64,000 nucleotides of DNA, taken from positions 27,501 to 91,500 of the forward strand of contig JAIXMG010000027.1 of the NCBI GenBank assembly GCA_025201345.1, given 5' to 3'. Positions 52,210-64,000 of this stretch are shown piece by piece. Both the position numbers and the translations under genes were made by a program. The notes beneath the pieces are model-generated. The model saw nothing but the letters and a program-made list of their open reading frames with translations. It made no database searches and was not told the DNA's origin. Source of the DNA: Thamnidium elegans (taxonomy: Eukaryota; Mucoromycota; Mucoromycetes; Mucorales; Mucoraceae). The stretch's first letter is position 1, and every line of letters begins with the position of its first letter.

Positions 52210-52521
52210 ATGACCACTATTAACGAACAACAAGAGTACATGTTACCTCAATTTTCAATTGAAGAATATGAAGCTGAAGAAGATTATTTTAACGAATATG
52301 ATCAAGAAATGACCGAAGCAGTAACCGAAGCCGATTATCATGACTGTGAACAACAAGAAGAACCTTATGTTGACGATAGTCTATTGAAATTAATTGTTGA
52401 CGTTCAATCTTATCTTTCTGAAGCTCCAACTGATTCTCCTTTATTTGCACTCCAATATAAAATGTATACTTATCTCAGGCAACGTGCATCTGAATTAGGT
52501 ATGGACGTCTCTGCCATATAA
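52210..52521 (+). CDS. Small acidic orphan protein
   Basis: Single exon, 103 aa. Strongly acidic and Tyr/Gln/Glu-rich N-terminal half (IEEYEAEEDYFNEYDQEM). The second half has a helical pattern (LLKLIVDVQSYL, FALQYKMYTYLRQRASELGM). No signal peptide, membrane segment or known motif. The C-terminal helices could pack as a small helical domain. Clean codon usage and a T-rich leader support it being a real gene. The region 3' of it is duplicated at 53141. Confidence 0.6.
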   Translation: MTTINEQQEYMLPQFSIEEYEAEEDYFNEYDQEMTEAVTEADYHDCEQQEEPYVDDSLLKLIVDVQSYLSEAPTDSPLFALQYKMYTYLRQRASELGMDVSAI

Positions 52522-52540
52522 ACTCTATAAATATTATGCC

Positions 52541-52800
52541 CAAGTGCTTTATAAACAACAACAAAAAAAAGTTAAAAATTCCCAGTTTATAAACCCAAAA
52601 AAAAAAACTCCCACCCATTTTCTATTTTTTTTTTCTTTTTTCTATTTTTCTTTTTCTGTTATATACACATATAAAATAAATACTCTTTCTTTTAACCAAG
52701 TACATATTTTATTTACTGTAAAGTCTAAATCCTTACACTAAAAAAAGTAACTATTCAAATAGAGGAATGTTTCATAGTTCAAAACTCCGTTACACGAGTG
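52541..52800 (+). repeat. Diverged direct repeat, copy A (3' of small acidic gene)
   Basis: Pairs with 53141-53357. Shared, in order: AAGTGCTTTATAA, an A/C-rich then T-rich stretch, ACCAAGTA, TTATTTA, TAAA-CC-TTA-ACTAAAAAAA, TATTCAA-TAG, and TAGTTCAAAACTC-GTTACACGA. Includes the presumed 3' UTR of the acidic gene. Confidence 0.75.
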
Positions 52801-53140
52801 TTGTTAAGCGGGTAGTCGCGCATATAGGATTTTACTCAGGTTACCGCTAACTTGTAGCAACCAAACGAAATGCTCCTTTAATCTTATTTATACTTTAATT
52901 ACTTTAATCAACAAAGGGGCTATTCAAAGGATGACTGTTATATTTTCTTGTAAAAAGCTGCACTCATGGAATTAACGTTGTTAATCGTACTAAAATAACC
53001 TTTAGACTTTCCATCTCGGTAAATTGCCTCCTATGGAACCGAAACTCTGCATGTTTTGTTATTGGTCTTGTTGACATTTTTGTGCAGTCAGTAGAAAACT
53101 CAACTGGGTTTGAACAGCTTTTTCCCTATCATATCATATC
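52801..53140. other. Spacer between the two diverged repeats
   Basis: 340 bp, no gene seen. If the repeats arose by duplicating the small acidic gene, remnants of its coding part would be expected here, but none is recognisable. Confidence 0.4.
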
Positions 53141-53357
53141 TAAGTGCTTTATAAGCAAAAAAAAAAAAACCCCTCTATTTTTTTTTTTTTTTTTTTTTTT
53201 TTGCAACTATATAATATATACTTCTTGATTAGACCAAGTATGCAAGTTATTTATTATAGAGCTAAACCCTTATACTAAAAAAAAAAAGCGATTAACATAT
53301 TCAAGTAGGAGCATATAAATTAGATTGTTTATGGTTCAAAACTCAGTTACACGAATG
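53141..53357 (+). repeat. Diverged direct repeat, copy B
   Basis: Second copy of the block at 52541-52800, shifted 600 bp, with an expanded T run (about 53178-53202). It sits just upstream of the pseudokinase gene. Confidence 0.75.
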
Positions 53358-53482
53358 CTGCGATAACCAATGATTTCAAAAGTGAGTGACGGCCTATCTA
53401 TGATTAAAAAAAAAAACTAGGTTTATTTTCCCTTTTTCAACCTCTTTATTCACACATACATATATATATTTCTTTACACAAA

Positions 53483-55113
53483 ATGAATGAGCAGGAACTC
53501 GAACTTTTGTATACTCGTCAACTAGGAGAAGAATTAATATTACAGACAAGGCAAAAAATCAATAGGTTTATTGAAATTTATCCTCATGAATTTGACCTTG
53601 AAAACTTGTTTCCAGTAAATGACACTGGTTTAATGAGGGAAAAGTTGGCAGAATTATATCAAGAAATTTGTAAAGATTATAATGATAATGGAGTTGATTT
53701 TAATCATGCTTGGGTAAGATAGATTTTTATAATCATATTATACTTTTTCTTTTTTTTTTTTTTCTTTTTTTTAACTCTGAAAATAATAATTATAATAGAA
53801 TTGGACCTTTATTTGGAGACAACAACTTACTTATAAAAGCTTAGCCAGTAATTATGGTTTAGAACAAATGATTAATTCAACTCATTCTCGTGCAAAAAAA
53901 TCAGTAAAACAAATCTATTTAGAAGGCTTAGATCAATATATGCAGTGGTTTCCCTGGTCCTGGTTTTCTAATATGCAGTTTATTGGTGCTGGTGGATTTT
54001 CTGCTGTTTACGGTGCTCACATGCGTCCTCCTTATGATACCCAACCATTACAAGTAGCACTAAAAGTAATAGATGAAAAAATATTAAATGAGGTATGTTA
54101 TATATATATATATATACATTAATAAGAATAACTAATATATTATTATAAAGATATCTGTACAATCAAAAGCTTTTTTACCACTTTTATTTCAAGGATTAAC
54201 AGTGTGTGAAAGTACGGGAGATTTAATGATGGTTATGAAGATGAGTAACGATGGAAATTTAGAAGATCATATGCAACAATTGCCGCTGGGAGATCTAGAT
54301 TTAAAAACGATTACTGGTACTATTTTACGATTAGCTGTGAATTTGGCTGATTTACACAAGGCCGAATTGTGTCACAGAAATGTACACCCCAAAAATATCA
54401 TGTGCACAGATAGCGATTATTTTTTAGTGGATTATCGATTCTCTACACCTTCAAAAGAATCATCTTCAGTTACTGCTATTACAAAAGCAGTTTATGGTAG
54501 ATTACCTTATATTGCACCAGAAGTGAGAAGAGGTGTTTATACTGAGAAATCAGATATTTACAGTCTAGGTGTTATTATTTGGCAGCTTGTGAGTAAAGTC
54601 ATTTTTCCTTCACCAGATGTATTATTAGATGCTGGACAACAAAATGATAATGCATATAGAATTGAACCAGTACCAGGTTTACCAGATTGGTATCAAAGGT
54701 TATATGTTTCTTGTTTAGAACCAAAACCAGAGAATAGACCTAGTGCTTTACAGTTATGCCAAGTATTACAATCGATTCACGACCAATTAGCTTATACTGT
54801 GCCACTTTGTAGAGAAGTAACTGAATATATCGTTGCTAGAAGAGCTGAAGTTGCAGATCATGTTCGTACATACTCAAAGATCAAAGGAATCGTATCTGCT
54901 TCTACGACTCGACTATTTACATTAACAAATTTACCTACAACTGAACCATTTGTATTATTACCATTTACTCATACTAAATTTGATACATCAAATTGGCAAC
55001 AACTATCAATATCTATTGACCAATTTTTATTATTAAATAATGACGCTCCTGCCACTCATATTACGCCAGGTGATATATTTGCAAGCTTAGAAGCTGCAAA
55101 CTTGTTAGTTTAA
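53483..55113 (+). CDS. Protein kinase-like protein, predicted pseudokinase
   Basis: Exons 53483-53713, 53799-54092, 54151-55113 (495 aa). Residues 1-130 are helical and of unknown type. The kinase fold starts near 138 with a glycine loop (IGAGGFSAVYGA) and the VAIK-type lysine in VALKVIDE (~164). The catalytic loop reads HRNVHPKN in place of HRDxxxxN, so the catalytic Asp is Asn. The DFG triplet reads VDYRF, keeping the Asp but not the Gly. The APE (YIAPEV), SDIYSLGVIIWQL and RPSALQ motifs are intact. About 110 residues follow the kinase domain. Likely a binding or regulatory protein; residual activity cannot be excluded. Confidence 0.85.
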
Positions 55114-55251
55114 ATAAAAGAGAGAGAGAGAGAGAGAGAAAAACTTCTTATTTTTAAAGCTCAATTATGTACGTCACGTTTTTTTTTTCTTTCTAAAAAT
55201 GAAGAACTTTTCCCTTTTTTTTTGTCAAAAAACATCTTATAAAACCAAAAA

Positions 55252-58192
<2,941 letters not shown>

Positions 58193-58461
58193 AAAAAAAG
58201 TTTAATCTTTTTTTTCTAAAAAAAAAAAAAAAAGAAGAAAAAAAAAACAAAAAAGGAAATGCAAACAAAAAAAACAAAAACATGTAGAATATTATTTTTC
58301 AGACCTTTTTTTCTTTCTCTTTTTTTTTTGTTTGTCTTAATTTGTATATTTTGACAGTAAGGAAACTGTTTTTAAAATAAAATAAAAAATGAATTTAAAG
58401 TTTTTTTTTATTTTTATTTTTTCTAAAAATGAAGGGATTTTTTTTTTTTTTGTACAATAAT

Positions 58462-59392
58462 TTATTCAGGCTTAAGGACTTGTTCTAATGTTTCAATGGC
58501 ACTCTTTTCGATAATCAATTGATCATAAGTCATTAAATCCAAAACGTTGGTCTCTTCGACATGAATGACTTCGCAGTTGGGAATATTACGGGCAGCCAAT
58601 TCCAAGTTTATGTTACAATCTTCAATGACTACTAAAGTCTTGGGTGAACCATAAGCACCTTCAAGAATTTGTAAGAGATCGCGAGTCTTGGGAGAATCGA
58701 GATCTTGAAGGGATTCAACCACAATCAATTGATCTTGAGCATATTTAGCACTTAAAGCAACTCGAAGACCAAACTCTTGTACCTTTCTAGGCAATTCTGT
58801 GCTGTGATCTCTAGGTTTAGGACCGAATGCAACACCACCACCTGTGATATGAGGTGCCTTGTTATCACCTTGTCTTGCTTTACCACGACCCTTTTGAGGA
58901 GCGACTTTTTTACCGCTACCTCTAATATCAGAACGACTCTTGGTGGAGGCTGTACCTTGACGCATACCGTCTCTTTGCCAAACAACTACACGGTGAAGAA
59001 TGTCTCGACGAATAGGTGCGCCAAAAACACTCTTATCAAGGTCGATTAATGAAACTGGCTCATTGGTTTTAAAATCACGAAGGAAAGCTTGAATCTTGGT
59101 AGGGAAAACTAAATTATCGTTTCGTTTTTTAATTGAAAAATTACACTTTTTTTTTTTTTGTATATTTGGTTCTATATACCTTTGGTATTGGTTTCGACAG
59201 CTGATGCAAAGGCTCTCTTTTGGATAGGAGCTGAAGCCTAAAATGAACCAGGGTATAATTAATTACATTGCTCTTTTTTATGTAGAAATAAAAAAAAGGT
59301 GGCCCCTTTTATAGTCGCTTCTAAAATCGAAGAACTAAATTGAGTACCTTTATTAAAGTGGAAGCGTTGGCCAATGTTTTCACAAATGACAT
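58462..59392 (-). CDS. Mitochondrial ribosomal protein uL4
   Basis: Large-subunit mitoribosome protein lining the exit tunnel. Exons 59392-59348, 59237-59180, 59108-58462 (249 aa). The N-terminus MSFVKTLANASTLIKASAPIQKRAFASA is a typical mitochondrial presequence. Then FLRDFKTNEPVSLIDLDKSVFGAPIRRDILHRVVVWQRDGMRQGTASTKSRSD matches uL4, followed by the tunnel loop GSGKKVAPQKGRGKARQGD and GGGVAFGPKPRDHS. The nuclear/cytosolic uL4 is longer and different. Convergent with the helicase gene (270 bp between stops). Confidence 0.95.
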
Positions 59393-59859
59393 TTTATTAT
59401 TATTTATTATGTAGAAGAGAATATATGTAAAAAAAAAAAAAAAGAAAAAAAAAAAAAAAAGGGCGCACCTGGGGGTCGTTTTACAAGTCACGCTCTACAC
59501 AGTTTTGGCAGGCCTTTCAGGACCTCACCTGTCAAAAAATAAAATGCCAATTAAACAACTACCTCTTTTTTAAAAAAAGTATGTTATTAAATTCCGAGCT
59601 ACTGAATCTTTTTTTTTCTCCTTGCAAAAAGTAGCACTTGTTAGGAAGTTACTGGCTCATACAGAAAGTAGGTAAAGTTAAATCCATGCAATTCAACTCT
59701 TTTGTGCTATTAAAACAACTTTTTTTTGCAGAAATAAAACGCTTTCCCATATCGAAGAAATAGCTTTCTTAACCATTCTAATCATTCGAGTTCTTTCTTT
59801 TCCCTGCAATGCTAAGCCCGCTGTCTTATCTCGCCTAGATATTCTCAGGTGCCACATGA
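59393..59859. other. Intergenic region upstream of uL4m
   Basis: Long A runs at about 59431-59460, directly upstream of the uL4m start. A short stretch at 59481-59530 (FYKSRSTQFWQAFQDLTC on plus) might be an outlying piece of the downstream transposase relic; weak. Confidence 0.35.
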
Positions 59860-60850
59860 TTCATTTGACGTTGTTGACGTACAACAAGAAGATATCTCTC
59901 ATTTTGCTGGGAAAGAAAAACAACATATGGATATAAAACAACCTTGACTTATATATTTTCCAGGCTACCTTTGAACCTGCTCGCAGCTTTAAGGCGATTG
60001 ATAACAAGGCAACCTACCCCCGTTCGTGGGGTAGGGAGGTATTTGGCTCATGCTGTTCTAGGCATGATACAGTATATCTGCTCAAACGCCGCTGAAGGGT
60101 AATATACTATACTCTTAAAAAAAAATATGTCATTTAACCAAAAAAAAACTTTTATAATTTTAATAGGTTTAAATACCCTTTAGCTGGTATTGATACAGTG
60201 GAAAACCTATCAGGCCGACAAGTACCTCCGTATGTCATATACGACGTCGTCTGCAGGTTGAAACCAAAGATAATTGTAATTAACGCTTTTATTTTAAAAT
60301 ATAATGCTAAACAAGAATAATATAGAAACTTCTCTTCTTTGGATGGGTCAGGGTCTTTTGGTCGTTTTGGTATTCCATGCGTAGGCATATGTCATACACT
60401 ATCAAGTTAGGTATAATCCTAGGATGATGGATGGGTTCGGTTAACTGATGGAGAGGGTATGGAGAGGCATTTGGTCGTGCTTTTCCCGGCACATTACCAT
60501 GGCCAAGCCTATGATGGTAGAAAATAGACAGTACGTTTTGTACATGGCCATCTCTTATAGAATATGAGCTTAAAAACGAACATGGGTATGTACTGGATAA
60601 AGAAAAAAACATTTTACTAAAATAGTTTCTTTATTAGGTCGTACGTCGAAAGACTTTTCTGTGAGCAAACAGACCACAGAAGCCCGATTGTGAGTATAGA
60701 ACAAACATATATGAGTATCTCAGAACTAAAAAAATAAAATGACTTTAAATAGCTGGCATTACTGCAATTACTTTGGAGGAAACCTTGAAAGAGGATTCGG
60801 AATTGTGAGAAGCCGGGGAGGATGTTTCTCTTTGGTTAAGAGGGAAGTTG
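59860..60850 (+). pseudogene. KDZ (Kyakuja-Dileera-Zisupton) transposase relic
   Basis: Decayed coding segments in shifting frames. 60039-60071 reads VFGSCCSRHDT, matching the KDZ FGxxCRHD motif. 60168-60257 reads FKYPLAGIDTV ... YVIYDVVCR, matching the (E)(R/K)xxYPLALL and YDIGC motifs. 60370-60567 reads VFHA*AYVIHYQVRYNPRMMDGFG*LMERVWRG..., matching the KDZ block of type VFHAYxH..CQ..YNPR...GFGLTDGEGxERLWS. TAG and TAA interrupt the last piece and a frameshift separates the first two, so it is not functional. Possible spliced remnants extend to ~60850. No terminal inverted repeats or target duplications were recognised. Confidence 0.72.
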
Positions 60851-61432
60851 ATACGCTAAATACCATTAAATTATAATAAAGATATTTTTGAACATAAATA
60901 TTTCAGTTGAAGACTGGTAGTCTGGTTTACCTATTTTAAACTATACTTTATACTCGAGATCAATAACGATATTCTCCCCCAAAAGTTATTCTTCTAAAAT
61001 CTTTATCCAAAGTGATTATAGATATCCCTTTCTAATTTTTCATTGCTTAAAATACATGTGTCGGTTACCCTTTTTAAAAAACTCATTGGTGATATTTACA
61101 CTCATTTTAGTTCTCCCCTCTTTCTATTAGTTTGAAAATAACAACGATTAATAATTACACACTTTTAAAAACTAGACGTTCCTCATACCACTTTAAACTA
61201 AATAAAGACGTCTTTAAATAACTAGTTCTAAACTACCTTTTTATTCTTGTGATCTATATCCTTTCAATGTTTTTTATTATATACTGTTAAAGAAATATTA
61301 TTTTAAAGAAGAACTTCATGACTTCCCGAAAAAAAAAACCAGCGGAAAATCCAAAATTGCATTAAATAGTATGTGTGTGCACGGCCTAGTTCTCATGATG
61401 CCATGATACGAATACATTTTTTTCTTACGATT

Positions 61433-61463
<31 letters not shown>

Positions 61464-62022
61464 ACGGTTTATTTTAATTTACACTGTTTTGAGATAGTGT
61501 TAATAGGAGCGCCCTTTTTTAATCAACAATTCACATTAACTAAATATTGTTTTCTTATTACCTTTTTTTTATATTTTATATAAAAAAAAAGCTTGAGACT
61601 TTTAAAAAGTTACACAAAAAGTTTTTTGTTATAAAAAAAAACAATGAAACTTTTTCCAATTTAAGTGGTTAGGGATGTCAAAAAAAAAGTTGCATCTGCC
61701 GGCAAGACCAGCACCCCCTCTCTTTCTCATTAATTCCGTGACCTAAAGTTGTTTATACTGCTGAAAACTATTAAAAACAAAATTAAAAAAACAAAAACGG
61801 AATTACCCTGTGTGTAACTTTTTTTAAATGCGAGCTAGTTTTTTTGGGATAGCCATAATTCCAGCAAACTGGGGGTTTAACCTTTTTGTTTATCCTGTTA
61901 CTTTCAGGACTCGTAGACCTTAAAATTTTGGAATATTTTAACTATGTTTATAGTTTCGGCTTCGACTCAATGTCGATTCTAATTGACAAAAAAGAGTGTT
62001 TCCATCAAACAAAATGTTGTCT

Positions 62023-62059
<37 letters not shown>

Positions 62060-62104
62060 GGCACAAGAAAAAGTATATGCGTATTGAGAATTTATTTACA
62101 CGAT
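60851..62104. other. AT-rich gene-free region
   Basis: No gene. Runs of A (61437-61464) and T (62027-62055) and TTTAAAA-rich sequence. May include flanks of the KDZ element. Confidence 0.4.
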
Positions 62105-62660
62105 TTAATATACTACAGAACCATTATCGTCTTTGGTTGAATTAGTAGAGCGATAAGAAGGTGGATAAATCATGTCCTGATAAGCTGGAGGAGGAGGAGT
62201 ATAATCCAAACTAGAAGATCGGATAGAAGCTTGTATTGTAGGTGCTAAAAAGGAACTTGGTGGAATACCAATCGTAGAAGGGTTATATGCTGTTGAAGGG
62301 TCATGACTATGTAAACTATTATTGTTATTTTGTAAATGTATAATCTCTTCTTGATCAGGTTGATTCGAGTCTTCCTTATTTGAATTACTTTTTAGCATAT
62401 AATGAGTCAACTTAAAAAAAAAAAAAAAAACGAGTTAACACATTTAAAAAATATTACAAAAAAAAAAAAGTACGTACTAGATACAATATATAAAATAGTA
62501 ACAATAAACCAAATATGATACAAATTGCCCAATAAGGCGGAGAGCCAGTTTGAGTATAAAGTATTGGTAATATTATGATTAGAAGTAATAATGTTGCAAA
62601 AAAGGTATAATGAATGAATGAATGGCGAGTTATGTTTAATGTTGGTTTTATTTCTTTCAT
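62105..62660 (-). CDS. Two-TM membrane protein with two PPxY motifs
   Basis: Exons 62660-62478 and 62410-62105 (162 aa). The short N-terminus (MKEIKPTLNITRHSF) is followed by TM1 (FFATLLLLIIILPILY) and TM2 (WAICIIFGLLLLFYILYL). A ~100-residue Ser/Asn/Pro-rich cytosolic tail carries PPPPAYQDMIYPPSYRS, two PPxY motifs 10 residues apart. PPxY binds WW domains of Rsp5/Nedd4 ligases, so the protein may be a ligase adaptor or substrate; that is inference. No named family recognised. Confidence 0.72.
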
Positions 62661-62848
62661 TATAACAGTATAAGAAGAAGAAAAAAATATGTAAAAAAAA
62701 AAATAAAAAAAAAGAGGAAAAGAAAAATAATTAGGATAATAACAATAATTTATATACGCGATGATGTCCCTTGGTTCATAGTAATACACTCACATATTAT
62801 CAACTCCTTGAACCCCTTAAATTTGATTTTAATAATCTTTGACGTTTT

Positions 62849-63750
62849 TTAATGTCGAATAGTTTGTGTAGCCCAATCCTGGGGAGGAGCATCATTGCTT
62901 TGATACAAAATATTTGACTGTGTACTAGTGGATGGGTGGTGATCAGTACCACGTATCTGTGTTACTATGGCTTCTTGGTACTTTGGCGGAGAAGCTTCTC
63001 GATTCGAGTAAACAGGTAGATCACTACTATTATTTGATCGCATTACCATTTCGGATTGAAATGAAGGAGGTGCTGCTATGGTTTCAGTATTTTTTGAGCA
63101 TATACCGAAACACAAGTATTTAGAAAGAAAGATACGACCAAATACTACCATCAGTACAACCGATATAAATGCACATATGGACGTAGCCACGATCACAATC
63201 ATGTTGTTCTTTTCCTCTTTATGTTCTTTACGGCTGTTACCAGTCCCCGTACCTGCCGTAGGATGCGAGGTGTTTCCGATCGGTATGGGAATACTGGGTC
63301 GCGTTCCATCTGCATTCGTCAATGAGCAACTATCTTGGTCACACGTCAGGTTATCCCAAGCTTGCATTTCGTATGAAATATCCCCTTGTCTATATTGATA
63401 ACATTGCGTACTGGTATCACAACTATCTACATGTATATATATATATATAAAACTTGGAATCTATCTAAAACGTTGTACCTATAAATAAAAATAAGTTTAC
63501 CTCCGTCACTATCGGTACCTGACGATAGGCAATAATTATAAAAGTCGTATCCCTCACTTTGATGGGTCACGGCGCATGTTGAACCATCATTATCTCCAGT
63601 AGAATAAGGTGTAGCTAATACGCAGTCTTTTGTAATGCACAAGGCACAATATTTACATATACCGTTTAAACAACCTTGTCCACTAATAAACGAACAATCT
63701 TGGCGACTCTGAAACGGTAATAACAATAATAAAAAAAGTAATTGTATCAT
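62849..63750 (-). CDS. Type I membrane protein, Cys-rich ectodomain, PPxY tail
   Basis: Exons 63750-63501 and 63426-62849 (275 aa). Signal peptide MIQLLFLLLLLPFQS. The ectodomain has about 15 Cys (DCSFISGQGCLNGICKYCALC...) with a spacing I cannot match to a family. TM helix MIVIVATSICAFISVVLMVVFG. The cytosolic tail includes ASPPKYQEAIV, one PPxY motif. It lies tandem with the two-TM PPxY gene downstream (188 bp between start and stop). A Ser/Gly/Thr linker precedes the TM. Likely a surface or vacuolar-route protein; function unknown. Confidence 0.8.
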
Positions 63751-63915
63751 ATTTTTTTTTCCTTACAGAAAGAAAAAAGGAAGAAAAAAAGGAAGAGAGC
63801 GAAAAAAAAAAAAAAAAAAAGATAATAATAAAAAAAAAAGATACTAGATCAGTAAGACTTGTTTTGTAAACAAACAAACATAAATACAGGAGATTCAAGT
63901 AATACGACTTTTTTT

Positions 63916-64000
63916 TTATTGAAGCATTTTTAAACCTGTGTTTTCTTCTACCAGACGTTCTACTTCAGCTAATAGTTCTGATTGTACTTTTTTCATATGT
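63916..64000 (-). CDS. C-terminal end of a coiled-coil-like protein (5' end outside window)
   Basis: The last 27 codons read MKKVQSELLAEVERLVEENTGLKMLQ before a TAA at 63918-63916. The heptad pattern suggests a coiled coil. Too short to name. It continues off the right edge. Confidence 0.5.
   Translation of the reverse strand, partial: HMKKVQSELLAEVERLVEENTGLKMLQ

Noticed and set aside
60152..60612. Two minus-strand open frames in the 60 kb region
   Set aside because: They are antisense to the KDZ relic, whose motifs read on the plus strand; products have no family features.

Overview
The window is a nuclear segment of an AT-rich, intron-dense fungal genome. Introns are mostly 50-110 nt with GTAAGT-like donors and T-rich acceptors, and there are many long A/T homopolymers and (AT)n tracts. 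Gene content points to an early-diverging fungus, most likely Mucoromycota/Mucorales. Muskelin, an AFG2B/SPATA5L1-type AAA ATPase and GPAT3/4-type acyltransferase sit beside fungal genes (Zn2Cys6 factor, UVDE, Bsd2), and there is a decayed KDZ transposase. The lineage call is inference from content; no marker gene proves it. I spliced the multi-exon genes by hand, requiring that every exon phase closes and that the product matches the family. Exon coordinates are predictions.

Layout, left to right. Minus: Bsd2/Ndfip (3' end off the window). Plus: an 11-exon TFIIIC large subunit (1.8-9.3 kb), then an Ariadne-type RBR ubiquitin ligase with a GC-AG intron. A 2.8 kb gene-free stretch follows. Plus: an FLVCR-like MFS transporter, a tRNA-Leu(AAG) and kynureninase. 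Minus: a short Zn2Cys6 factor, divergent from muskelin (plus, 12 exons). A second, identical tRNA-Leu(AAG) lies inverted at 25.4 kb. Plus: Acinus-like SAP/RSB protein, MED7, AFG2B. Minus cluster: UV damage endonuclease (16 exons, three tiny), mitochondrial malonyl-CoA:ACP transacylase, IMP3. Plus: GPAT3/4-like acyltransferase and a LisH-WD40 protein. Minus: Bcp1/BCCIP. Plus: PITH-domain protein. Minus: a LysM GPI-type surface protein and an acidic single-pass membrane protein. Plus: a four-TM protein, a small acidic orphan, a kinase-fold protein lacking the catalytic Asp, and a DEAD-box helicase with three RanBP2-type zinc fingers and a GW-rich tail. Minus: mitochondrial uL4. Then a KDZ transposase relic, two PPxY-bearing membrane proteins (minus), and the C-terminus of one more gene.

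Most genes are single-copy housekeeping genes covering Pol III transcription, Mediator, ribosome biogenesis and mitochondrial translation, NAD/tryptophan metabolism, lipid synthesis and DNA repair. No biosynthetic cluster, CRISPR array or obvious mobile island is present. The more unusual content is the helicase architecture, the pseudokinase, the UVDE microexons, three PPxY membrane proteins (one at the left edge, two at the right), and two decayed duplications (tRNA locus; 52.5/53.1 kb).
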